Source: Pelomonas sp047654805 (lineage in GTDB: Bacteria; Pseudomonadota; Gammaproteobacteria; Burkholderiales; Burkholderiaceae_C). From it: DNA of 64,000 bases. Under the pieces are notes generated by a model that was not told the DNA's origin, made no database searches, and saw nothing but the letters and a program-made list of their open reading frames with translations. Shown piece by piece: positions 58,301-64,000 of the stretch. The DNA lies in the NCBI RefSeq assembly GCF_047654805.1, contig NZ_JASGIV010000001.1, positions 3,596,001 to 3,660,000 of the forward strand. Reading direction: 5' to 3'. The translations under genes were made by a program, and so were the position numbers. Position 1 is the stretch's first letter. The number at the start of each line of letters is the position of its first letter.

Positions 58301-60858
58301 CGATCAGCCTCGTCGCGCCGCCGGGAGCGAGCACGCCGGACAGTCGCTTCGATGCCGGCAGCGGCGCATGCTGCTTCGAGATCCACGCTGGCGCCCAGCC
58401 GCCGCGGCCGTGGATCAACGTCATTGCCAACGAAGAGTTCGGCTGCCAAGTGTCCGAGCGCGGCAGCGGCATGGCCTGGGCCGGCAACAGCCGGCTGCAC
58501 CAGATCACGCCCTGGTCCAACGACGCGCTGCTGGACTCTCCTGGCGAATGGCTGATCCTGCACTGCCTGGCCAGCGGCAAGGCCTGGCTGCTAGGCCGTG
58601 CCGGTGTCAGCCAGGTCCTCACCCACGTGCCTGGCGCCACGGCCATGGCCTTCCAGCTGCCTGGCATGGTGGTACGACTGCGCTGGACGGTGGACGCAGT
58701 GAGCGCCGTCAGGCAATGTCAGGTGGAGCTGCACGCCTCACCCGGCCGACCGCCGCGGCCCATGCGTCTGCTGGCCGCAGCGCAATGGCAGCTGGGCATG
58801 GACGGTGGAGCCCGCCGCAGCGTCGTCACGCGACTGGAAGCGCCGCAAGGCGACGGCCCGCAGCTGGCGCTGGCGACGCAGGCCGACGGCCTCAATGGCT
58901 TCGGCGGACACACTGCCTGGCTGGCCGTGCGCCCCGCCCGCGATGACGACCTGACCGCCGCACAAATCGATACGCTGGCCAGCGACGAGGCACTGTGGCC
59001 CTGGCCGGGGGACGCAGGATTTACGCCCGACCTGAATCGCCCGCGCCCCTGGGCGGCGGTCATCGAGGCCAGCGCCGACCGCCGCCTGCTGTTCGACGAC
59101 GAGGGCCGTCTCGTCATGCCGCATGCGCTGGACGGCCAAGCCGGCCTCGCCACCGACCCCGCCGCGCTGCTGGCCGTACCGCTGCGCCTGGAGGCCGGCC
59201 ATGCGTGGCACGGCACCGTGCTGCTGGGCCATGCGCCAAGCCTGGCCGCCGCGCGCGAACAGGCCTTCGAAGCGTGGCGGGTCGACCCGCTGCAGCGGCT
59301 GGCCGCGCAGCGCCAGGTGTGGCGTGACCTGAGCGCGCCGGTGCAGGTGCAAACGCCCGATCCGGCTTTCGACGCGCTAGTAAACCACTGGCTGCCGGCC
59401 CAGGTGCTGAGCTGCCGCATCTGGGCCCGCGCCGGCTTCTACCAGGCGGGCGGCGCCTTCGGCTTTCGCGACCAGCTGCAGGACGCCATGGCGCTGGTGC
59501 AGCACGCGCCCGAGCGGCTGGCGGCGCAGATCCGCCTGCACGCCGCACGCCAGTTCCCGCCCGGCGACGTGCAGCACTGGTGGCATGAGCCGGCCGGGGC
59601 GGGCGTGCGCACGCATTTCGCCGACGACCGGCTGTGGCTGGCGCTGGCCCTGGCGCTATACGTGGAGCGCACCGGCGACACGGCACTGGCCGGCGAGCCC
59701 CTGCCATTCCTGCAGGGACGCCCCGTCCCCGAGGGCCAGGAAGACATCTACGAGGTGCCTGCGGTCAGCGACGAGTCGGCATCCATCTACGAGCATGCGG
59801 CCCGAGCCGTCGACGTCAGCCTGCCCGTCGGCTCCCACGGCCTGCCACTGTTCGGCAGTGGCGACTGGAACGACGGCATGAACCGCGTCGGCGCCGAGGG
59901 CCGCGGCGAGTCGGTGTGGATGGGCTTCTTCCTGTGCGCCGTCATCGACGCACTGCGCCCGCTGGCGCTGGCGCGTGGCGAGTCGGCCCGCGCCGCGCGC
60001 TGGCAGCAGGCCCGCGAGAGGCTGGCTGCCGCGCTGGACACGCACGCCTGGGACGGCCGCTGGTACCGCCGCGGCTGGTTCGACGATGGCAGCATCCTCG
60101 GCACGCACGCCGACGACGAATGTCGCATCGACCTCATCGTGCAGGCCTGGGCCGTGCTGACCGACGTGGCCCGGCCCGAGCGCGCGAAACAGGCACTGGA
60201 CAGCGCATGGCGCGAACTGCACGACCGCGACGCCCACCTGCTGCGCCTGCTGTGGCCACCGCTCAAGGAACACCAGCCGCCGGCCGGCTACATCCAGGCC
60301 TACCCCGGCGGCGTGCGCGAGAACGGCGGCCAGTACAACCACGGAGCCACCTGGGCGCTGATGGCCAGCGCGCGGCTGGGCCAGACCGAACGCGCATGGG
60401 CAGCCTTCACCGCCATCAGCCCGGCGCATCGCGGCGCGCACGGCGCAGCCTACGGGCTGGAGCCCTTCGCGGTAGCGGGCGACATCGAGGCCGCCTCGGC
60501 GCATGCGGGTCGCGGCGGCTGGAGCTGGTACACGGGCGCGGCCGGTTGGCTGCTGCGCGCAGCTATCGAGTCGATGTGCGGCGTGACGCTGGCAGACGGC
60601 CAGTTGCGCATTCAGCCTTGCCTGCCGCCGCACTGGCCGCAGGCCCGCGTGCGGCTGCTGACCGGGGGCCGGCGCATCAATGTGCTCGTGCAGCGCGCGC
60701 CGCCCGGTGCCGGCACGGCCCCACCGAGCGGCTGGCGCGTACTCGTGCCAGGCAGCACGCTGGCGCTGGGTGAGGTGCAGGGCGACGAGCTGCGGTTGTG
60801 GGTGCCGGTCACCGAAGCGGCGTCAGCGCGCGCACCAGTATCGGCGGCGGTGCGGTGA
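52351..60858 (+). CDS. ndvB: Cyclic beta-1,2-glucan synthase (NdvB type)
   Basis: NdvB makes and sizes cyclic beta-1,2-glucans, periplasmic osmoregulatory oligosaccharides. The 2835-residue membrane protein has helices at about 430-480 and 840-900. A GT84 glucosyltransferase region follows with the D651-A-D653 motif (LDADTALPPGALRELV) and RIHRWTRGDWQ at about 805-815. A glycoamylase-like domain (about 1050-1450; SPTNIGLYLLSACCAREFGWL, GHFYNWLDTRRLAVLDPPYVSSVDSGN) and a C-terminal GH94 phosphorylase domain (HWWHEPAGAGVRTHFADDRLWLALALALYVERTGD) complete it; the catalytic-Asp motif G-D2505-W-N-D2508-G is intact. Length equals rhizobial NdvB/Brucella Cgs. No export ABC transporter (NdvA) is seen in the window. 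Confidence 0.93.
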   Translation: MIAPRSTTAELTPAGAAQAFVRLASGPEAAAAPVRAVQFGADRFAEHGRSLATAQRVDDPRSQPRPFSPRLRSNLQVWAAALDVLSHEGLQADIDPAHAWLLDNARIVQQQLDEVLHDLPRSYFQRLPRLADEPLQGLPRVYGVAWAWVAHADSSLELALLHHFLRGHHEVQALTLRELWALPSTLRVVLVENLRRLAERAAWRHLARRVAQRLFEALPHLDAAAVHAQLQHWQAVWPKDPAIAALAMRLHERLTDRALGLPGERDADGSAWAAANAWLAEVLPDPAHAQTTEQAESAADHQSIRNAIGSLRNLGAADWAGLFEAVHPTLRALGHIDVYRQEHEATRGRVMHAMEALTERHGVTEADVAQVLRRLCNDPAWPEEAEERAPLHWLAGPGYARLLAELHLRLTGRERLATTLRRHRVGIYLACLAALLGVTLFGVLLLGLPHGAGWPMAVAAVLLSLLPASEAVVALANRLVSESAAPSRLPRLSWPQGIPPAARSLVVIPCLLTRARGITALLAQLERHHLANLEDEAQFALLSDWADAKAQHQPQDEALLAHARAGIEVLNQRHGQACDGRPRFLLLHRERRWSESEQRWIGWERKRGKTEALTVLLADLPAPPGLPPDRFVDLGSLSTPAPGIRHLITLDADTALPPGALRELVAIAAHPLNRPRLGTSASGAVTVVRGHGMLQPRVATPLATAAGSSTVHGTGFHSLFAGQPGLDPYSAASSEVYQDLFDEGSATGKGLIDVQAAARVLAHRLPEGQVLSHDLLEGSLMRCAGVSDVVLVEPAPMHADVAASRIHRWTRGDWQLLPFLANPRRWGLHGIHVWKMLDNLRRSLVAPAALVLLLTSWVGVGLTPAYALGLVAAAFGGGPLMGALAASAPARDRISLPRFYRQAAIELGRAIGGVVWHLAMLPASTWLSLDAIVRALWRQSVSHQHLLEWTTADAAEAAAHTGWLPLWRQHRRLTIASGVLAVLLMTLALIGWRVDWDMALPLLAAWALSPLWIGLASRPRTRPRREAIDDDERQYLLGVGRDTWRWFERWVTAEDHDLPPDNVQFDPDFTVAHRTSPTNIGLYLLSACCAREFGWLHDVGLAERIQRTLDTLERLPRHRGHFYNWLDTRRLAVLDPPYVSSVDSGNLCAHLLVVAAACEGFARGGEGMPPPPAVAEALNAVAARARAIALAHDFGWLYDPQRRLLHIGAVVGVGTEPGTERLDQNHYDLLASEARLASLVAIAKGDIPPAHWGALGRPFFSRGHVTGLKSWSGSMFEMLMPSLVLDEPSGSALAEAARAAVMEQIRAGRTAGLPWGVSESAYARRDQSLAYQYGPQGVASLALRDTPTDEMVVAPYASLMATMVMPRAAVANLRSLQALGARHDGGFMEALDYTQARQPEATDAPAQSGRRFQRIGTTMAHHHGMSLVALTEVLCGGAPQRWADAEPRLCAVRWLLHERAPHKVAPLRDPPPKPARSAPRRTRISLVVPELRGRALPATAWLGHGKLCAMLREHGSGTLVWGEPGSQVLVSRWRDDLAQDLLGHHLHLRDLDLRWNGSPEQSPWRSLTLRPTPGPQWRYGCRLHPASAQFSAEGEELQAHTEAWVAVEDDVELRRITLRNLARRPRRLALVSSFEPVLAPAKADLAHPAFGKLFLQVRWEPEQQALHWQRLPRGPNEQAVHAVHALVGVELDGGACLERLRASADRSHWLARGGTPGQPGGVIAHAGLQALLSDDATGLDTKAGPLDTGNDPISLLHLVLTLPPGARVTLTLATAAAREPQTLDHLLDKLRQPALRERALTLAHTMAGVRTQGAILAPGAWRAGLMLQTLLTSQAARDPVPMPETGFERDALWRHGISGDDPIVLVRVADATGVAMVRELCALLQAQGSPLPVDVVVLDAEPPSYLAPVSRALHSLAEQQLQGRCRVHVLADENVGADTRFALNLLARVRWFADGRPLAQQLERLGQSHEQSAKIRRSAGATLAISLVAPPGASTPDSRFDAGSGACCFEIHAGAQPPRPWINVIANEEFGCQVSERGSGMAWAGNSRLHQITPWSNDALLDSPGEWLILHCLASGKAWLLGRAGVSQVLTHVPGATAMAFQLPGMVVRLRWTVDAVSAVRQCQVELHASPGRPPRPMRLLAAAQWQLGMDGGARRSVVTRLEAPQGDGPQLALATQADGLNGFGGHTAWLAVRPARDDDLTAAQIDTLASDEALWPWPGDAGFTPDLNRPRPWAAVIEASADRRLLFDDEGRLVMPHALDGQAGLATDPAALLAVPLRLEAGHAWHGTVLLGHAPSLAAAREQAFEAWRVDPLQRLAAQRQVWRDLSAPVQVQTPDPAFDALVNHWLPAQVLSCRIWARAGFYQAGGAFGFRDQLQDAMALVQHAPERLAAQIRLHAARQFPPGDVQHWWHEPAGAGVRTHFADDRLWLALALALYVERTGDTALAGEPLPFLQGRPVPEGQEDIYEVPAVSDESASIYEHAARAVDVSLPVGSHGLPLFGSGDWNDGMNRVGAEGRGESVWMGFFLCAVIDALRPLALARGESARAARWQQARERLAAALDTHAWDGRWYRRGWFDDGSILGTHADDECRIDLIVQAWAVLTDVARPERAKQALDSAWRELHDRDAHLLRLLWPPLKEHQPPAGYIQAYPGGVRENGGQYNHGATWALMASARLGQTERAWAAFTAISPAHRGAHGAAYGLEPFAVAGDIEAASAHAGRGGWSWYTGAAGWLLRAAIESMCGVTLADGQLRIQPCLPPHWPQARVRLLTGGRRINVLVQRAPPGAGTAPPSGWRVLVPGSTLALGEVQGDELRLWVPVTEAASARAPVSAAVR

Positions 60859-60941
60859 GCATCCAGAAGAAGGCGACCCTGGGACCGCCGTCGCTCGCTC
60901 GGGAATAGAGGGTTCGAAAAGAGACAGCTCGAAAAAAGTGC

Positions 60942-61145
60942 TCAGACCGTCAGGCTCAGCACCACGACCATCAACACGGTGCCCATAACGACGGTCGTGA
61001 ACACGCGGTCGCTGATGGCCGCGTCCAGCGCCTCCAGCGAGCACAGCATGCGCAGCCTGCGGTCGGACAGCGTACGGCATTGGCGCAGGTGGACATCCAG
61101 GCTGTCGAGATGCTGGCGCAGCAGATGGTCGGTGACGCGAGACAT
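60942..61145 (-). CDS. 67-residue protein with C-terminal membrane helix
   Basis: A GGAGGAGG ribosome site lies eight bases before the ATG (MSRVTDHLLRQHLDSLDVHLRQC). The 67-residue product has a basic/helical N-terminal part and ends in a hydrophobic helix (TTVVMGTVLMVVVLSLTV), so it is probably tail-anchored in the inner membrane. No family recognised. The much longer frame upstream lacks a ribosome site. It is convergent with the NdvB gene, 83 bases beyond that stop. Confidence 0.7.
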   Translation of the reverse strand: MSRVTDHLLRQHLDSLDVHLRQCRTLSDRRLRMLCSLEALDAAISDRVFTTVVMGTVLMVVVLSLTV

Positions 61146-61274
61146 AAGACCCTCCTCCGAGACTTTGCCTTCAACTCTAGACATGGGGGAGCTCTGTTGC
61201 ATTCGGACACCGCGGGGCCGGTCTGTAGGGCGTGTCCGACAGAACGCGCCCGCCAAGAGCTGCCGGGGGCTGCG

Positions 61275-62810
61275 ATGAGGCACCATGCGCGCATGTGGAT
61301 CCGCCTGTTGCCGCGACTGCTGTTGCCCCTCCTAACGGCATGGTTTGTCAGTACGACCCACGCTGCGCCGACATTGCAGGTTGGCTCCAAGCGCTTCACG
61401 GAGAGCTATCTGCTGGGCGAGATCGTCACGCAGACCTTGATCGCCCAGGGCGTCGCCGCCGAGCACCGCCAGGGCCTGGGCAACACGGCCATCCTGGCAG
61501 CAGCGCTGCGACAGGGCCAGATCGACATCTACCCGGAATACACCGGCACCATAGTGCGCGAGCTGCTCAAGCGCGATTCGCCCGCCGATGCGCAGGCGCC
61601 GCTGGCACAGCTCAACACCTGGTTGCAGCCACTGGGCCTGAAGGCCGCCGTGCCACTGGGTTTCAACAACAGCTATGCGCTGGCCATGCGAGAAGCGGAC
61701 GCGGCACGACTGGGTATCGCGACGATCTCAGAACTGGCGGCCAGCGTAACCCGGCTCAGGCCCGGCCTGTCGCACGAGTTCCTGGCCCGCGCGGACGGCT
61801 GGCCCGCGCTGCGGCGCGCCTACAGCCTAGGGCTCGATCCAGGCAGCGGCCTCGATCACGGCCTGGCCTACACCGCGCTGGCCGCCGGCCAGGTCGACCT
61901 GATCGACGTCTACACGACCGACGCCCAGTTGGCCCGTCAGCCGGTCCGCGTGCTGCGCGACGACCGCAGCTTCTTCCCGCGCTACGACGCCGTGCTGCTG
62001 ATGCGCGCAGCGGTGGATGAGCGACCGCTGCTGGGCCTGACCGGGCGGCTCCCGCCGGTCCAGATGACGCGCCTGAACGCCGCTGCAGAACTGGACGGCC
62101 AGCCCTTCGCCGACGTGGCGCGCAGCTTTGTGCGCGCAGACGCGGTCGGCACCGGCCGCCAGGGCTTGATGGCGCGGCTGCTGGCACCTGACCTTGCCGG
62201 GCTGCTCGCCCAGCACCTGGCCCTGGTGCTGGCATCGCTGGCTCTTGCCATCGCCGTGGCCGTGCCACTGGGTATCGCAGCCCATCGACTGCCGCGCCTG
62301 GCGGCGCCGGTCATGGCCGTGACGGGAATGCTGCAGACGCTGCCGTCGCTGGCGCTGCTGGCCTTCCTGATCGCCCTCGTCGGCCGCATCGGCTTCGCAC
62401 CGGCACTGCTGGCCCTGTTCGTCTACGCGCTGCTGCCCATCGTGCGCAACACGCACACCGGTCTGCAGGCCGTGCCCCCCGGCCTGACCGGGGCGGCGCT
62501 GGCGCTGGGCCTGACGCGCGGCCAGACGCTGCGCGCCGTCGAGCTGCCGCTGGCGCTGCCGACGCTGATGGCGGGCGTGAAGACCGCGGCCGTCACCAAC
62601 GTGGGCACGGCCACCGTGGCGGCCTTCGTCGGCGCGGGCGGCCTGGGCGAGCGCATCGTGGCAGGCCTGGCCGTCAACGACACCACGTTGATGCTGGCCG
62701 GCGCCCTGCCCGCCGCAGCCCTGGCCATCGTCGTGCAGCTGCTCTTCGATGCACTGGAATGGCGCGTCGCGCACAATGGGAGCGGCGAATCCAGGGACGC
62801 AGGGGCATGA
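61275..62810 (+). CDS. OpuC-like fusion: glycine betaine/choline-type binding protein joined to permease
   Basis: The 511-residue protein has a signal peptide and N-terminal OpuCC-type binding domain (about 25-300; LQVGSKRFTESYLLGEIVTQTLIAQGVAAEHRQGLGNTAILAAALRQGQIDIYPEYTGT). A C-terminal permease domain follows (about 310-500; ALPTLMAGVKTAAVTNVGTATVAAFVGAGGLGERIVAGLAVND EAA loop). In known fusions (OpuABC, EgtU) the permease is N-terminal; here the order is reversed. No ATPase gene is adjacent. ATG at 61275; MWIRLLPRLL at 61293 is an alternative start. The downstream binding protein overlaps by four bases. Confidence 0.9.
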   Translation: MRHHARMWIRLLPRLLLPLLTAWFVSTTHAAPTLQVGSKRFTESYLLGEIVTQTLIAQGVAAEHRQGLGNTAILAAALRQGQIDIYPEYTGTIVRELLKRDSPADAQAPLAQLNTWLQPLGLKAAVPLGFNNSYALAMREADAARLGIATISELAASVTRLRPGLSHEFLARADGWPALRRAYSLGLDPGSGLDHGLAYTALAAGQVDLIDVYTTDAQLARQPVRVLRDDRSFFPRYDAVLLMRAAVDERPLLGLTGRLPPVQMTRLNAAAELDGQPFADVARSFVRADAVGTGRQGLMARLLAPDLAGLLAQHLALVLASLALAIAVAVPLGIAAHRLPRLAAPVMAVTGMLQTLPSLALLAFLIALVGRIGFAPALLALFVYALLPIVRNTHTGLQAVPPGLTGAALALGLTRGQTLRAVELPLALPTLMAGVKTAAVTNVGTATVAAFVGAGGLGERIVAGLAVNDTTLMLAGALPAAALAIVVQLLFDALEWRVAHNGSGESRDAGA

Positions 62811-63622
62811 ACACCAGGGTGACATCGGGCTTGTGGGCGGTTGGCTTGCTGGCGGCGACGGCGGCAGCCGAGGCCGGTTGCTCCCGCACCATTGAGGTGC
62901 CGATGGCGCCCGTCGGCCTCAGCGTCAGCTTCGACGGTGACCGCAGTGGTGGCATCTATCCGACGCTGCTGCGCGAGATCGGCACGGCCGCGGGCTGCGA
63001 ATTCCAGATCCAGCGCGTGCCGCGCGCCCGGTTGCAGAAGATGTTCGAGTCCGGCCAGGCAGACCTGCTGATGCCGGCCTCGGCTTCGCCGTCGCGCGAT
63101 CGCGATGGCGAGTTCGTGCCGCTGATCCAGGTGCGCGCCAGCCTGGTGACGCTGGCACGCGAAGGGCCGGTACCGCGTTCGCTGGCCGAGCTGATCGGGC
63201 AGCCGGACCTCAAGCTCGCCGTCGTGCGCGGCTTCAACTTCGGGCCGGCCTACGAGAGCGCCGTGGCGGCGCTGCGCCAGCAAAAGCGGCTCGTCGAGGA
63301 GTCCAACGTCGCCGGCGTCGCCCGCGCGCTACGCCAGGGCCTGGCCCATGGCACGGTCATGACGGCGTCCATCTTCATCGGAACGCTGGTCCAGGAGACA
63401 GAGCTTGCACCGCTGGTCAAGCAGATGCGCGTCGAGCCGCTGGACGAACTGGGTTGGTCGGAAAGCGGCGTCTACATGTCGCGCCACTCGCTGAGCGAGG
63501 CCGACCGCCGCCAGCTCCGCCAGCACTTTGTGCAGGTGGCCAGGTCCGGTCGGGTCTGGCAACTGCTCAACGACAACCATCCGCCCGGCAGCCTCGGCAG
63601 CAGCATCCGGCCGCTGCCCTAG
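62807..63622 (+). CDS. Family 3 solute-binding protein, paralogue with the same Cys spacing
   Basis: The 271-residue periplasmic protein (signal MNTRVTSGLWAVGLLAATAAAEAG) is a SBP_bac_3-type binding protein: GGIYPTLLREIGTAAGCEFQIQRVPRARLQKMFESGQADLLMPASASPSRDRDGEFVPLIQV, LKLAVVRGFNFGPAYESAVAALRQQKR. C25 and C64 are 39 residues apart, as in the protein at 10279. It overlaps the OpuC-like fusion (ATGA) and could lend ligand-binding capacity to that transporter; ligand unknown. Confidence 0.87.
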   Translation: MNTRVTSGLWAVGLLAATAAAEAGCSRTIEVPMAPVGLSVSFDGDRSGGIYPTLLREIGTAAGCEFQIQRVPRARLQKMFESGQADLLMPASASPSRDRDGEFVPLIQVRASLVTLAREGPVPRSLAELIGQPDLKLAVVRGFNFGPAYESAVAALRQQKRLVEESNVAGVARALRQGLAHGTVMTASIFIGTLVQETELAPLVKQMRVEPLDELGWSESGVYMSRHSLSEADRRQLRQHFVQVARSGRVWQLLNDNHPPGSLGSSIRPLP

Positions 63623-63722
63623 GGGCACAGCCAAGAGGCCATCGTCATCCGGATTGGGGATTCGCGGCCCACGGCGAACGCCTAAGGTGAACGGTCGACT
63701 TTGACCGTCACGGAGCCTTGCC

Positions 63723-64000
63723 ATGTGCATTGCCAAGAGCGTCGGGCTGGCTGCCCGAAATGACGTCGCGGACGTCCGCATCGTTCAGGTCCTGCTCAAC
63801 CTGAACGCCGAGGCTTGGAGCGGCGTGGCGCTCAAGCAGCTCAGCGTCGACGGGCAGATCGGCCCCAACACCATAGACGCGATCCGGGACTTCGAGACGC
63901 GCGCCATGGGCCTGCCCGAGTCCGACGGCCTGGTGACTCCCGGCGACGCCACGATGGCCCGGCTGCTGGCTGGGCTGCCGCCTGGCCCGACGAAGGAGAA
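63723..64000 (+). CDS. Peptidoglycan-binding protein, 3' end beyond the window
   Basis: ATG at 63723 with ACGGAG upstream opens a frame that continues past the last base. The 92 visible residues form a peptidoglycan-binding-like domain: SVGLAARNDVADVRIVQVLLNLNAEAWSGVALKQLSVDGQIGPNTIDAIRDFETRAMGLPESDGLVTPGDATMARLL. The DGQIGPNTIDAIRDFE run is the PG_binding_1 core. Such domains are often attached to a lysozyme or amidase further on. No signal peptide is seen at the start. Confidence 0.8.
   Translation, partial: MCIAKSVGLAARNDVADVRIVQVLLNLNAEAWSGVALKQLSVDGQIGPNTIDAIRDFETRAMGLPESDGLVTPGDATMARLLAGLPPGPTKE

Noticed and set aside
1..64000. CRISPR array or insertion sequence
   Set aside because: No regularly spaced repeat set, no transposase frames and no flanking target duplications were seen.

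Overview
The window is a GC-rich chromosomal segment packed with short-gapped genes. It most likely comes from a betaproteobacterium of the order Burkholderiales, near the Roseateles/Mitsuaria/Rubrivivax group (family Sphaerotilaceae). That placement is an inference from gene content: a 7Fe FdxA ferredoxin, a DUF4212 symporter subunit, a PEP-CTERM protein, a FeeM-type acyltransferase, cytochrome c4, a frameshifted prfB, an ssu operon with two SsuA genes, and third-position GC bias. I see no insertion sequence, integrase, prophage block, CRISPR array, rRNA operon or replication origin. The three tRNA genes (Thr-CGT, Ser-TGA, Arg-CCT) and the many housekeeping genes argue for core chromosome.

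Layout, 1-32 kb. The left edge holds a gene tail, then a minus-strand pair for a di-iron metallo-beta-lactamase-fold protein and ferredoxin FdxA, then plsY-ridA and a PEP-CTERM secreted protein. After ybaK comes a plus-strand envelope/regulator module (DUF2975, XRE regulator, a secreted protein and a proline-rich anchored protein). Lipid-related genes follow (DUF4442 thioesterase, acyl-CoA synthetase), then a GNAT, an alpha/beta hydrolase coupled to a solute-binding protein, and a lone DUF4212 subunit. Next are prfB (with its +1 programmed frameshift), pepN, fbp and tRNA-Thr. Stress and envelope genes (OmpA-like lipoprotein, CsbD) precede a coupled small-ORF pair, a FeeM-like synthase, a PcaC-PcaD fusion, sapC and a CorC/HlyC-type CBS protein. 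Then come apaH, tRNA-Ser, an orphan oligopeptide-type binding protein, an HD-GYP protein, cytochrome c4, and a MoxR...VWA set that encloses an S9 peptidase.

Layout, 32-64 kb. tamA and tamB are translationally coupled. They are followed by a run of unfamiliar small proteins, a lipoprotein, a FlgH-family lipoprotein with no other flagellar gene nearby, and a Crp/Fnr-like regulator. After tRNA-Arg come envelope genes (a MipA/OmpV-like protein and a fatty acid hydroxylase). The sulfonate cluster follows: ssuE, two consecutive ssuA paralogues, ssuD, ssuC and ssuB, so uptake and desulfonation of alkanesulfonates are encoded together. A serine-hydrolase lipoprotein and a thioredoxin-like protein lead to a 2835-residue NdvB-type cyclic beta-1,2-glucan synthase. 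The right end has a tail-anchored mini-protein, an OpuC-like fusion of binding protein and permease, a second Cys-paired solute-binding protein, and a truncated peptidoglycan-binding protein.

The most distinctive material is: the FlgH/lipoprotein/small-protein run at 38.3-41.8 kb; the di-iron protein lacking one canonical His beside FdxA; the binding-protein-first transporter fusion without an ATPase; and several short DNA signals (an 18-bp palindrome between cytochrome c4 and moxR, twin repeats 21 bp apart at 4.27 kb, and hairpins at the starts of ssuE and the serine hydrolase). All functional statements come from reading motifs by eye; no database search was run.
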